The position numbers were made by a program, and so were the translations under genes. The notes below the pieces were generated by a model. The model had not been told where the DNA came from. It saw only the letters and a program-made list of their open reading frames with translations, and made no database searches. Positions 36,699 through 47,829 of a stretch of DNA of 64,000 nucleotides are shown piece after piece. This stretch comes from Hyaloscypha bicolor E (taxonomy: Eukaryota > Ascomycota > Leotiomycetes > Helotiales > Hyaloscyphaceae): positions 542,812 to 606,811 of the forward strand of contig NW_020194589.1 in the NCBI RefSeq assembly GCF_002865645.1, read 5' to 3'. Position 1 is the first letter of the stretch; the number at the start of each line of letters is the position of its first letter.

Positions 36699-39077
36699 AT
36701 GAGGCTCACTCTTTTGAGAAGAAGTCCCTTGGAAGGGCTCGTAATGGGATGGTCGGAGGGGGCTGAGGAAGCAGTCGGGAAATGGTCAACGGACATCAAG
36801 GCTCGATCTAATGCCGCGAGGCAAGATGACTCTGGGCCAAGTGATGCAACAGATGCGTCGCCATCAGTTCAAGGAAGTTCCCCTGGTGGATCGCGAGGCG
36901 CCTCTGCTAGCCAAGGAAATTTGAATGCTGGGTCGGCAGCATCGCCATCAGGTCAACAAGCTTCGGGTACTGGATCAGGAGCATCGCCCTCTGGACAGGA
37001 GACTTTGGGGACCGCATCCGGATCAACTTCTGGCCAATCAGCTTCAAATAGCAATGCACCATCTCCACCCACCCTTCAAAGTGGTGGGGGCCCAGTACCA
37101 ATAGTTGCTTCCGCTTCAACAGATTCGGTGTCCGAGGGACTACCAGCTGAGAATACACCTGAACCAACACAAGCCGAAAAGCAAACACAAGCCGCTGAAC
37201 CATCGCAAGTTGTCCAGACATCGCAAGCCGTCGAACCAAACCAAGCTGCCCAGCCTACAAAAGTAGTAGAACAAACACAAGCCGTAAGTTCGTCATATTT
37301 TCAACCGAACAAATTGACTTACCAAAACCAGGCTTCTGCTCCTCCAGCAACTCCATCCTCTCCCCCTGTAGAAGTTTCTCCTCCAGTGGCAACCCCATCC
37401 TCCGCCCCAGAAGTCGCAGCGCCGTCGACAACAGCTGTTACTGATCCTACAACTTTACCCACAGATGTAGCAACATCGAGCGACGTTGCAACATCTGAAC
37501 CTACGGCAACAGAGATTCCAGCTCCAGCTTCGACAACTTCAGACCCAGTAGTGGAAGCACCTGCAGCCACCACATCCACACCAGAAGTTATCCCTCCACC
37601 TGCAGCAGCCACAACCAGTACAATCGAGCTGGCGACTTTATCAACATCTACAACAGACGCGATCGTAGCAGCAACCACTTCAACAGCAGATTTAGCTGCA
37701 GCACCAACATCGACCAGTTCAAGTGTAGATCTCGTCTCTCATACTTCGACAGCGGACTCAGTAGCAGCAACGACCTCAACAACCAAAGCATTGCCTCCAG
37801 CAGCGGCTCAAACACCAGCTGCACAAGATACCACGGCAAATGATATCACCTCAGATCTTACCACCTCAACAACATCAACAACATCTACCCCTTCACCGAA
37901 CGTCACCTCTCTACCGCCAGCACTTGCGCCCTTCACCAATGCGGGCGTCTCAACTTCTCTACCACCTGCTCTCGCTTCGTTCACAAAGACAGGCACAAGT
38001 CCCTTCACACCCGCGGCCAATACTCCCGTGTCACCATCATTCACCGGCATTCCTGCCCTTTCCGACACCTTGTCGGAGTCCTCGGGGGCCGCAATATCAT
38101 CCAAGCAAAACCGTCCTTCCACGTTCGTCACTTCAATCACACCCACACAGATCGCCGACAGTCTGCCCAGCGGTGCTACCACAGGCGGTGCAGCTGGTGA
38201 AGGAAGTGGTTCAGGAAGTACAGGGAATGTCGGTCCAGGAGGGACAGGAGGAAACGATGTCAATGGAGCGAACGGCAATGGGATATCAGCTACCAAAGCT
38301 GACCATTCTGCAATGAGTAAGACAACACAAGCTGTGGGATTCACGTTTATTGCCAGTAAGTAAACCTTCCTGCCTCCATTCGCCCAACGCTAATGGAGAT
38401 AAAAAGTCGGTTCCCTAGCTCTGATTGCAGGAATAATCTACCTCGTTCGCCGCATGCTGCGTCAACGTCGTCTCGGGAAGGCATACTCGCCTCCTTCTTC
38501 TCCCTTGTTGACCGCAATTAGCGATCCACTCCCGTCTGGCATCCAGAGAAGCATGTCCGAACGCTCTGCAATGGGGACTGGACGCAGCGAGTTCTGGAGT
38601 ACAAGCGACAGCAACACGATGATCGGTCCTATTGGAACTGGTACGTACCAACCTTACATGCCCGGGGCACCTGCAACCTATCGCAACGACAATGGAACGT
38701 ATCGCAGTGAGTTGAGCACCAATACTGGTGGTAATGACGGAGGCGGAAGGGGTGTGATGGGTGCCTTCGGGATTCGAACAAGTATGAATCGCAGCCCCTC
38801 TGGGCTTGACAATGGTGAGCCAAGGGATTGGAATCTAGATTTCAAAGAGGGATGGGATGAGAAGGTGGATGTCAGTCCGTCGAGCCTGTTGCCTCCGGTT
38901 GCGACGCTGGCGGGGGAGAGGGGAAGAATGGAGAGTTTGAGGGTCGATGGGATGCGCTTTGAGATCGTGGGGGAGCCGAAGAGGTTTGAGGTGACCAGGA
39001 AGGAGACGTTCAAGCCTAATGAGAAGCCTTTGGGTGGTCGTTCACGACCTCTTGCTGGTGGGATTGGTCAGAACTAG
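36699..39077 (+). CDS. Ser/Thr/Pro-rich single-pass membrane protein
   Basis: Exons 36699-37283, 37332-38355 and 38407-39077 give 759 aa. The introns (48 and 51 bp) have GTAAGT donors and CAG/AAG acceptors; the first lacks stops and would read through if retained. Residues 45-530 are low-complexity Ser, Thr, Ala, Pro and Gln, as in heavily O-glycosylated wall-proximal proteins. One hydrophobic segment (FIAIGSLALIAGIIYLV, about 533-551) is followed by basic RRMLRQRR and a 200-residue cytoplasmic tail. The layout resembles fungal wall-stress sensors and mucins, but no WSC or other ectodomain is seen. No signal peptide is evident at this ATG, so an extra 5' exon is possible. Function unknown. 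Confidence 0.8.
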
Positions 39078-39391
39078 CCTAATGTTTAGATATGAGTTAG
39101 GTGTCGTAGAGGAAGATAGGGGTGGGAAGCGAGGAGGTTAGATGACTGGAGGAGGCTGGAGATGCGCAGTAGGATAGATGGTATATGAGCAATGGCGATA
39201 TCATTACCCCTAAGACTCTCTGGCCATTATATACTTCTTCAACCACTTGAAGAGGTTGACATGAAGGACCTCATCTCATCTCAACCACTCCACCCCTCCG
39301 CTTCCTCAACACTCCACTCTTAACTCCCCTCACTCGTCATCAAAATACACATATCCTTCAGGGCCGGCAACCTCAACCTTAAATTAACATC

Positions 39392-39778
39392 CTAATACTC
39401 CCCGTCATCTAACATATTCGCAAAATGCTGAAAACTGCTATGCCCCACCAACGCTACTTCGTCCCACCCCCCTCCACTCACCCCTTTCTCCTCTTCCACC
39501 CCAGTCCCACTTTCCTCCCAAAGTTTCACAACTAGTCCATGCTTAGCCCCAGTCTCCTCTTTCATCGTCTCGATGTAGCTCGAATAAGACTCCTGAACAG
39601 AGGCAAAAGGACGGGAAGAGACGAGGTTCAACATTGAAATCGGACGCTTTGGACACATATAGGAGTTCCCAAATGCAAGTAGCCAAGGAGTTAACTCAAT
39701 GCATTTAGAAGAAGCTGCCATCAACGGCTCATGGAGGTTCGTGAGTCTTGGGATGTCTTCTGGTGTGGTTGAAGCCAA
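39392..39778 (-). CDS. small DUF1330-like protein, 5' end unresolved
   Basis: The open frame encodes PEDIPRLTNLHEPLMAASSK, then PISMLNLVSSRPFAS, and ends WDEVALVGHSSFQHFANML. The MLNL block and the WDEVAL...F..ML tail resemble fungal DUF1330/dimeric alpha-beta-barrel proteins. No ATG precedes the conserved part in frame: the frame continues upstream through IPKRILAS to a TGA. The start is therefore spliced from elsewhere or lost. Treat it as a partial gene or recent pseudogene. The 314-bp gap to the previous gene is non-coding. Confidence 0.5.
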   Translation of the reverse strand: MASTTPEDIPRLTNLHEPLMAASSKCIELTPWLLAFGNSYMCPKRPISMLNLVSSRPFASVQESYSSYIETMKEETGAKHGLVVKLWEESGTGVEEEKGVSGGGWDEVALVGHSSFQHFANMLDDGEY

Positions 39779-40325
39779 GATGCGCTTTGGGATTGGAAAG
39801 TGGAGAGTAAGGTGTTGGATTCATATCAGGTGGTGGAGAATGTGTGGGCGATGAGGTGGGTGAGAGGATGAGAAGGTAGTCACAATTTTGAGTTAGAAGG
39901 TAATCAGTTATGATTTACTGGGTTACTCGGGCCGTTATGAGGGGTTTGACGGGTGATGTGTTGAGGGTGGGTAGTAATGTGAAAGGGGATGTTGAGGCAG
40001 TGAGGGAGAGAGTATGACTTTCAGGACAGCCGTTATTTGCATTGAGAGATGAGTCCTTGTTTTACAATACTTGGTTGCTCAGTGAGATCCAATGGGAATC
40101 CAAGGATGAATTGTGATGAAAGCAGGGGACGCCTACCTTCGAAAGTTTGGGGATCAGCCACGCACGAAGTACCATCTTCATGCGTACAATATGCATGACA
40201 GGCTGCATTTCAGATTTACCCACACAACTCTATCCAGACACAGTCAAGACATCTAACAGTCTTCCGATAATCGACATCAACTAAATACTAGAAGGGGATT
40301 ACTCAGCATTCGTAGCTTCGATCCC
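39779..40325. other. intergenic, nothing recognised
   Basis: Lies between the 5' side of the DUF1330-like frame and the 3' end of the amine oxidase. It may hold the missing 5' exon of the former. Confidence 0.4.
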
Positions 40326-42420
40326 CTAGTCTCCTTTCTGCCCACAACAACTGACCTCTTTAGCATTTCCCTTCGGCACCAACGTACTCTTATTAACACT
40401 CTGTCTGCTAGCAGGCATATCAAGCGCTGGATTCCTCTCAAAGAAATGACTCGGCTTAATCGCAACCCTGAAAACCTCACACGGCATAACAGGCCAATCT
40501 TCCGGTCTTGGATTATGCGTGAACCCAAAGTTCACCCACGCCACGCCCTCACTTCCCAATTTCTCATTCCTCCCGGCCCAAGTCCGCACACCGCCTCCTC
40601 CCACCGATTGCCATGGATAGTCACCGGCGGGATAGAGCTCGTGTTCAGATTGCTTGGTGAAATAGAAGTGGTGGTCTGCGAACTCGGCGCGGGAGGCGTG
40701 GGTCGATGTTGCGTGACTCAATTGGAGTTGTGTTGCTGAAACGTGGACTGCGTAACCGGGGTTCTTGCCTGTCACTTTATTGACCTTTTCCTTATTCACA
40801 AACTTCACGATGCGATTCCGGCTAGGATCAAGATCGAGATGGCCCGATTTGTGGATTTCGTGGGACTCGAGGCCATAGGCTACGCCGTAAGGGTTGCGGT
40901 TCTTGGTCACGGGTTTGGCGATGGATTCGTTGTAGGCGATGGTTGAAGAGTTGCACCCGTCGATGGCAGGATCCATGCGAAGACAGAAGATGTGTTGGTG
41001 GGATGGGGCCATGACGCCGGGTGCGACCATGATGCCGTAGTCGATGTCGTGCTCTACGCCCTGCCGCATGGGGACCACGGACATGATGCCTGTAGCGCGG
41101 ATCTCGTAGTGGATGGCTGCGGCTGTGTCGAATGTCCAGATGAGGATGTACTCATAGTTGGAGATGGTCATAATCTATGAAAGTCAAAGCCAGTCGCCGG
41201 CAAGTGATATGTAAGTGCGGAAAGAGACTTACAGTTTGGATGACCAATTCCCTGGAACGAGTGACTTCTGCACGCATATTTCGATAGTTCGTGTGCTTCC
41301 ATCCCACACCGGCGTCAACTTCATGCATACAAATGCAGTTTTCCCGAATTTCTGGCCGTCCTTGAGAGTCGTTGACCCAGCGGTCGAAGTAACGGATCGC
41401 ACCAAGACAGTCACAGCCCAATGCCAGATTGTTGGCTGTGTTCCCCACACCACCTTCCCCGAGATCGTAGGCACTCTTTCTGTGAAATGGAGGCCTGGGA
41501 TCAGCGTACGGAACAGTCATCTCAGCAAGTGCCAGTCGATAGAAGACAGGCCGTCCATCATAGCAAACATCGCGGAGAACAACACCTTCTCTCCAGTTGA
41601 AATCCATGTGAAATTTCCACTTCTGCCATGAGATAACTTGATCATCTTCCACAGTGAAGCTGACACCTTCAGGCTGAGAGATGATAATCGGCTTGACATC
41701 TTGGCGGAGAGATGGCTGCAGCTCGGAAGCATATTCAGCATCCGGTTGCGGCTGATAGACCTCATCATCCCCAGATTGAGAATAAAGTCCATCGCCCATT
41801 GGCAGTCTGTCAATCTTCACCACTTTCTTCGTGACATCGTCGACGACGGCGGAAAAATCGAGCGGATGAACAAAGTGGTTGGACGACGGATGAGCCCGAT
41901 TCTTCTGATCCAGTGAGCCAAGGAAGAACCACACTTGATACTGCTTCGGATCCGCCTCACTGGTATCCTTGCCATACGGCCACGCTTCGGGGACAACTTT
42001 TGCACCTTCGGGGATTTTCAGCCGTGCAATCTCGGCTTTCACGAGCTCGTCTTCTAGGACCAGTTGTTGAACTGCAAGCATGTCGTCTGTGCCTGCAGGT
42101 GGATGAACACCCTTGGGTAATTCCTTATGAAATATCACTTTGCGAGTTCCTAAGTCCGCGATGTCTTCAAATGCCTCAGGTTGGCCTTTGAATTGATAGC
42201 TGACATATGTGCAACGTGGCACGTGAGGCAGTGATGCGGATGAACGTTCAGCTTCGAGGAAAGCAACGACAAGGGATCGACGAGGTTCCTTGATAGCAAT
42301 GATGCGGAATACGATGTCTTTGCCGGGGTAGGTCTGACGTATGATATCTGATGTGATTGTGAGCTCCTGCGGCTGGAGGGTCAGGAGGGGGTGAACTGTC
42401 TTCTGGCGGTTGACGAGCAT
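40326..42420 (-). CDS. copper amine oxidase (primary-amine oxidase)
   Basis: Oxidises primary amines to aldehydes with release of ammonia and hydrogen peroxide. Exons are 41233-42420 and 40326-41174, with a 58-bp GTAAGT/TAG intron, giving 678 aa, normal for the family. The topaquinone precursor is Tyr403 in SNYEY. The catalytic base is Asp319 in SAYDLGEGG. Two copper-ligand histidines lie in SHQHIFCLRMD (455 and 457), and the third is in GFTHNPRPEDWPVMP. No signal peptide is seen and the C-terminus is not a peroxisomal SKL-type signal. It is divergent from an aldehyde dehydrogenase that could act on its product. Confidence 0.95.
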
Positions 42421-43184
42421 GGTTGCGGTTCCTTGGCGAGGAAAGGGGCATGAGACGGTTTGAGTGAGATGATGTCTGCGTACTCCAGCTGAAAGACGGC
42501 TTTATAAACAGATCGCATCCGAAGCCGTGCGTTATCGTCCCGCAAATGTTTCCCCGGGAGAGTTGTCTACCCGGTTGATACCCGCATACCCGTTATCTAA
42601 TCCATCCCAGCCGATTAGCTCAGAAGCCGGTCGGAACGGCGTCGGGCTGAGCGCTGGATATCGGGAAGATGCCGAGGGACGAGACTTGATCCTATATTGG
42701 TTAGTTCAGGTGCTCGGCCTCTAATTGAGTTATTTATGGCTTGCACCTTGGAAGGTTGTGAGAATGAAAAACCGAGGTTTTATGCGACGTTAATGCGCGG
42801 TGTTGATACGCTCGCCTGTAAGCGAGGTCATCAGGGTCTTGGGCAGCGGAATTAGACCGCTCCAGGTAGCATTCGGCCGCTCCGCGGGGCGACACCTGAA
42901 GCTTCACTTTATCATTCGCACCTTGTTCTTAACTTTGGACTTAGTTTTGAAGTCTGAAGTTAGCCGGAACTAATTTCTGACAGTCTGAGGTGAGACTAAA
43001 TTCTCATTACGGCATGAGGTATACAGTATTACGGGTAGTCGACCCCGAGATGACACAAAGCACGCATTATATATATAGCTACCATTCCCACTCCTTTTCG
43101 GTCCTCCTCAATCGACCCCTTACGACCTCAAACCATTGATATCAGTCTCTATTTCACGAGTCCTGAAGAATTTAAAATATCAAG
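42421..43184. promoter_or_regulatory. shared divergent promoter of amine oxidase and ALDH
   Basis: 764 bp between two outward-facing start codons. A TATATATATA box lies at 43067-43076, about 110 bp upstream of the ALDH start. A bidirectional regulatory region would allow joint induction by amines; that is inference, as no factor site was identified with confidence. Confidence 0.6.
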
Positions 43185-44846
43185 ATGGTATCAGAACTCA
43201 CCAGCACCGTCACCCTGACCGGGATAGCTGGCCACAAACTGGAGCGTAAGTTACCTGTCATCCTTTTTATACCATCAACTCACAGCACAAAGTCCCCACC
43301 GGACTCTTCATCAACAACCAATTCGTCCCCTCCAAAACTCACAACACCCTTGAAACCCTGAATCCCGCCACTGGTGAACAGCTCGCAGTAATATCCGCGG
43401 CTTCCCTAGAAGATGTCGACCTCGCTGTCCAGCACGCAAAGGCTGCCTTCAAATCATGGCGCAAATCCCACGGCCCTGTCCGACAAAAGCTGCTCCTCAA
43501 ACTCGCCGACCTGATCGAGCGAGACGCCGACGAACTAGCTACACTCGATGCCCTCGACGCAGGGAAAATCTTTGGGGAGTCGAGGCACATGGATGTTCCC
43601 AATGCGATTGAGCACCTAAGGTATTTTGCAGGCTGGGCCGATAAGATTGATGGAAAGAGTTTGCGGATCCCGAATGGGTTTGCGTGGACGCAGCGAGAGC
43701 CGATTGGGGTTTGTGCTACGATTGTGCCGTGGAATGCTCCTTTGTAAGTTATCCTCCCCACTCCTTGCTAAGCTGAAGAGAGAGGGATTTGGCTGACGGC
43801 GTGGATAGGATGATCACGATCTGGAAACTCGCGCCAGCGATAACGGCTGGCAACGTGTTGATCATCAAGACTGCTGAACTCACTCCTCTCTATGGCATCA
43901 AGCTCGCCCAATTAGTCCTCGAAGCTGGATTCCCTGCTGGAGTCATTCAAATTCTGACAGGACTCGGCACCGTTACCGGGAAAGCAATGTCTCAGCACAT
44001 GGAGATCTCGAAACTTGCTTTTACCGGCTCCGGCACGGTTGGGAGGCAGATTATGATTGAGGCCGCGAGGTCGAATCTGAAAAAAGTGACCCTTGAACTT
44101 GGTGGCAAGTCACCTTCTATTATTTTCGATGATGCGGATCTTGAGAATGCGGTGTTCTGGGCGGTCATTGGAATTACAGCACATAATGGACAGATTTGTG
44201 TGGCTGGGAGTAGACTGTATGTTCAAAAAGGGATCTATGATAAATTTGTGGAGAAGTTCAGGGAGATGAGCTTAAAGGCTGTTGCTGGGGATCCCCTCCT
44301 ACAAGACAGTACTAAGGGCCCAGTTATTAGCAAGGTTCAACATGAGAAGATTCTGGGACATATTCAGAAGGGTGTTGAGCAAGGAGCAAAACTACTTTAC
44401 GGAGGGAAAGACGTTGAGGGGAAAGGGAACTTTGTGGAGAATACGGCGTTCGTGGATGTTGGGGAGGAAATGAGTATGATGCAGGAGGAGATCTTCGGCC
44501 CTGTGGCGGTAAGCTTCCTCTCATTCTAGATCATGGGTTGATGACTGATAGCGAGTAGGCAATTACCAAATTCGAGACGGAAGAAGAGGTGATCGAAAAG
44601 GCAAACAGCACCTCATACGGACTGAGCAGCGCCGTTTTTACCAACGACGTCTCACGTGCACAGAGAGTTAGTCAAGCACTTGAAGCTGGACAGGTTACTG
44701 TAAACGCATGGGCTATGCTGAATCCTAACACACCGTTTGGAGGGGTGAAAGAGAGTGGATTTGGGAGAGACATGGGTGAAGATGCGTTGGATGGGTGGAC
44801 GGTATTGAAAACAGTGAAGATTGCAATTTTGCCTGGGAAGCTGTGA
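43185..44846 (+). CDS. aldehyde dehydrogenase (NAD(P)+)
   Basis: Oxidises aldehydes to acids. Exons 43185-43245, 43293-43743, 43809-44508 and 44559-44846 give 499 aa, the family norm. All introns (47, 65, 50 and 50 bp class) are GT-AG. For the first intron only the acceptor at 43292 keeps the frame, giving ELPTGLFINNQF. Key residues are Glu267 in LELGGKSPS and the nucleophile Cys301 in NGQICVAGS. The cofactor-binding block is FTGSGTVGR, and the C-terminal FGGVKESGFGR motif is present. The start gives MVSELTSTV, as in fungal relatives. Its position opposite the amine oxidase suggests a two-step amine catabolic pair. Confidence 0.93.
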
Positions 44847-45158
44847 TGAAAGATGTACTGTGTGGCTGTTGGGTTATATATAAGATAAATAAAGAGAGAC
44901 TATCTCCAGTCCTAAATAGGAAGGTGGCGAGTAAAGGGTACACTTCACTGCAAGAATTACTTCATTGCTTCGCATACGCGGCACAGCCCAGGCAGCCAAC
45001 TTCGACATCCAACAACCTCACTCCCCTCCACTCTTAGAGCCTCCTTATCTCTCTTCCCCACCTCTACGTATCAATTCTCTGTACAATACAACCCGCCCAC
45101 ACCCCACAACAGCCCTCACTCCTCATAAAATTATTCTCACCAACATCACCTCCTGACA

Positions 45159-45935
45159 ATGGTGCGCACAAACAAAGGACCGCGCTACCCCCCGCCGCCG
45201 CTCTTCCCCGCAGTAAAAGCCGACATCCCCGCCATACTCGCCATCTGGCTCGCCGCTAGAGCGCCGGATCTCCTCGTCCAAACCGTCTCCCGGCCTGACG
45301 AACAAGCACGCTTGACCTTATTTCTCAACGAACGATTCTCCAACCCCCTTGCCTCAATCATAAAAGCTGTCGATTGGAAAGATCCTAATCGCATTACCGC
45401 CGTTGGGATCTGGGAGAAGAAGAACTACTCCTCCCCTTCACCCTCTGGATGCTTGGAAGCTAGTGTGAGTGGGACTGAGAATGGGGGCGGGAAATGCTGC
45501 GGTGGCTTTTTGATATCTGGAAATGGAAATACGAAGGAAGGGGAAAAGAGGACGCCAATCGAAGACTTCATCCGCGACCGACAACTGGCGTTTAACGACA
45601 CCTGGCCTAATGGTGTAAAGCACATCGAGCTTGTGCTCCTTATGACTGACCCTGCGTTCCAGCGCCGAGGGATCGGGACCGCGCTGCTGAAATGGGGATA
45701 TGCGCTTGCGGATGCGGAACAAGTGCCGTGCTTCTTGTGTGCGAGCCCGTTTGGGTGGCCGTTGTATAGGGCGTTGGGGTGGCATTAGGTGGGCGAGGAG
45801 CTGGTGATTGATTTGAAGGAGTTTGTTAAGTATGCGGAGGGGGGTGATCAGGGGTGGGGGGTTTATAAGATGCGGTTTATGTTGAGGTTGCCGAGGGTTA
45901 CAGGCCGATGTTGCCGTTCCACGGAATCATTGTAG
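45159..45935 (+). pseudogene. GNAT acetyltransferase with an in-frame stop
   Basis: The frame opens at 45159. It contains the GNAT acetyl-CoA loop QRRGIGTALLKWGY (motif A) and FLCASPFGWPLYRALGW (motif B) in the usual place, so it is an N-acetyltransferase of unknown substrate. Translation stops at TAG 45786-45788 directly after GWH. The same frame stays open for 48 more codons to 45935, and its first part (VGEELVIDLKEFVK, GWGVYKMRFMLR) looks like the normal end of such fungal proteins. One nonsense change probably removed about 35 conserved residues. The shortened protein keeps the acetyl-CoA site and could retain some activity. Confidence 0.75.
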
Positions 45936-46239
45936 CGGATTGAATATCTGAAGTATTGGCATCTGGGACAGGAAAGTCTGAAGTATTATTTCGAAAGTGT
46001 ATCTGGGGGACGAACTGAAATTTCCAATGCCACGTAGTATGGCGTGGGTTGGCTCCCGATAGCTGGGTTGCTGCACGCGATAAGTTCTGCGAGTGTTCTC
46101 GAAAACTTCTCAAGACGAGATTCCAGTAAACCGGTGTCCAATGAGGTGCTCTGCTTTTCAGTCACTGAACAGTACAGACAAGATGAGATCGCGAAGATGT
46201 GCCCGATTCCAAACATCTCTCCGTACATGATCCTATTCC

Positions 46240-47079
46240 TCAATCTTCAGCGGGCTCCACTAAACCCTTATTACAAATATTCTTGTGATACTTCCAATCC
46301 GCCTTCTGATGTTCCCTCCCACAGTACCTCTGAATCTTGCACCCATTGCAGACCGTCAGCCTCTCCGGCCCAGTGACCCTACAACTCGTCACCCCACACA
46401 CTAAACTTGTCTCCTGCATTCCTCGTATCATAGAAATCATTGTTGGGTCCATCCCCTGGATCTGGTCCACCAACCTCTCCGACGCATTCTTTATCGTTTT
46501 AACTGGAGAATTCTTATACGCCCTCTTCCACTCGCGGAGCTTGGGTATAAGCTCATTTATGCGAGGGTGAAGGGTCTCGATCTCGGCACGGTATAGAAGC
46601 ATCGTTGACACGAACTGCAAGAGCGTGCCGAAATCGTCGTCGAACTTCGCGGGAGGGATTCCCATGGGGCCCGGGGGCCGAGTGACGGCCTTCATTCGAT
46701 CGACGAAGTCGGGTATGAGGAGCTTCTCAATGACGTCGTTGAGGAGAGCGGGGTGTTTGGCGGCGTGTTTGCAGACGTCTGGACTGCTGCTCGCGAGGAA
46801 GTTGAGGAGAATGAGGGCGGTTGAAATGTAGTACTGTGGGAGGGAGGGGTCGTGGAGGGTAGGTTCGTCGCTCGTTTGGTATGCGATGAGAGCATTGAGG
46901 TATTGCGAGGCAATTTGGGCGACGACGTGGTGTTGGGCTGCGGATGGGACATATTGGAGCGCGCCAACGATGTTTCCCAAAGGGACATTGGTCGGTGGAG
47001 GTGGTAAGGCTGGGTATCTGAGAGCGGCAAACCCGATGGTGTAGAGAGTCAAGCCATTGGGGAAGGTTGGAGGTGCCAT
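46240..47079 (-). CDS. MYND-type zinc finger protein
   Basis: A 279-aa single-exon protein. The C-terminus carries a complete MYND finger: C228, C233, C244, C247, C253, H257, H265 and C269, within CNGCKIQRYCGREHQ and WKYHKNIC. MYND fingers usually mediate protein-protein contacts. The first 220 residues are helical with no recognised domain, and there is no SET domain, so it is not a methyltransferase of the SMYD type. It is divergent from the HET gene at 47830. Confidence 0.85.
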   Translation of the reverse strand: MAPPTFPNGLTLYTIGFAALRYPALPPPPTNVPLGNIVGALQYVPSAAQHHVVAQIASQYLNALIAYQTSDEPTLHDPSLPQYYISTALILLNFLASSSPDVCKHAAKHPALLNDVIEKLLIPDFVDRMKAVTRPPGPMGIPPAKFDDDFGTLLQFVSTMLLYRAEIETLHPRINELIPKLREWKRAYKNSPVKTIKNASERLVDQIQGMDPTMISMIRGMQETSLVCGVTSCRVTGPERLTVCNGCKIQRYCGREHQKADWKYHKNICNKGLVEPAED

Positions 47080-47829
47080 GGTGATTGATCGTCAGTGCAA
47101 ACGCGTCTTGGGGATCGTAAGCGCGTTGAGAAGGATGCGATATTGACAATCGTGTAAATAGAGTCGGTGAAGCTTCACAAGAGAAGCAGAGAACGCAGAA
47201 AATGCGTTGTCTTGTCAGCGAGAAAATGGGGAGAAGACCGATGTCGATCGAACGGAGTCGGTGTGGGAAGTGCAGGACGCGCTAGGACGCGTTGGAAAAG
47301 CAGGTCACGTGTCAGAGCCCTCGTTTCTAACTGAATTCTCCAGATACACTCTTATAAAGTGTGGCATGACGAAATACTTTTAAAAAGTTAGATCTCACCT
47401 TCCTTCCAAAGCTTGCTGGCTCCCAGATCTTGTCTCCTAGTAGGGGCTGTGGAAGAAAGATATTAAGGATCTCAACGCCACTTGTATCTCTACCCTCCCT
47501 TCTTAAGTCGAGACTTTTCCCTCTATCTATGTGATTTCCTTTCCTTAATAGATTTTTTTCCAGCTTTATATAATACCTATTATTCCGCTATTTCAGAAGC
47601 AAACCCAATCATTGAAATAAGTTTGAAGAACGAGGTAAATACTGTAGGCGAAGGGAGGGCTGGGGAAATGCGGGGTAAAATTTCAGGGGGCTCGCTTGCT
47701 TTCGAAGCACACCAGTATTGGCACACTGAACACAGCCTCCACTCTCCAACCCATCCTTCATCACTGGTTCAAGCACATTATTAACCGGCTTCGAAACATT
47801 TCCTTGGTGTCAGACACCGATGATAAAGT
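47080..47829. promoter_or_regulatory. divergent intergenic region, MYND and HET genes
   Basis: 750 bp between two outward-facing starts. It includes T-rich and pyrimidine-rich tracts near 47480-47580. No defined regulatory site was recognised. Confidence 0.45.

Noticed and set aside
37319..37678. Val/Ala/Gly-rich minus-strand ORF
   Set aside because: Antisense of the Ser/Thr/Pro-rich membrane protein.
43246..43285. ALDH first intron ending at the CACAG acceptor
   Set aside because: It breaks the frame; the acceptor at 43292 keeps it.
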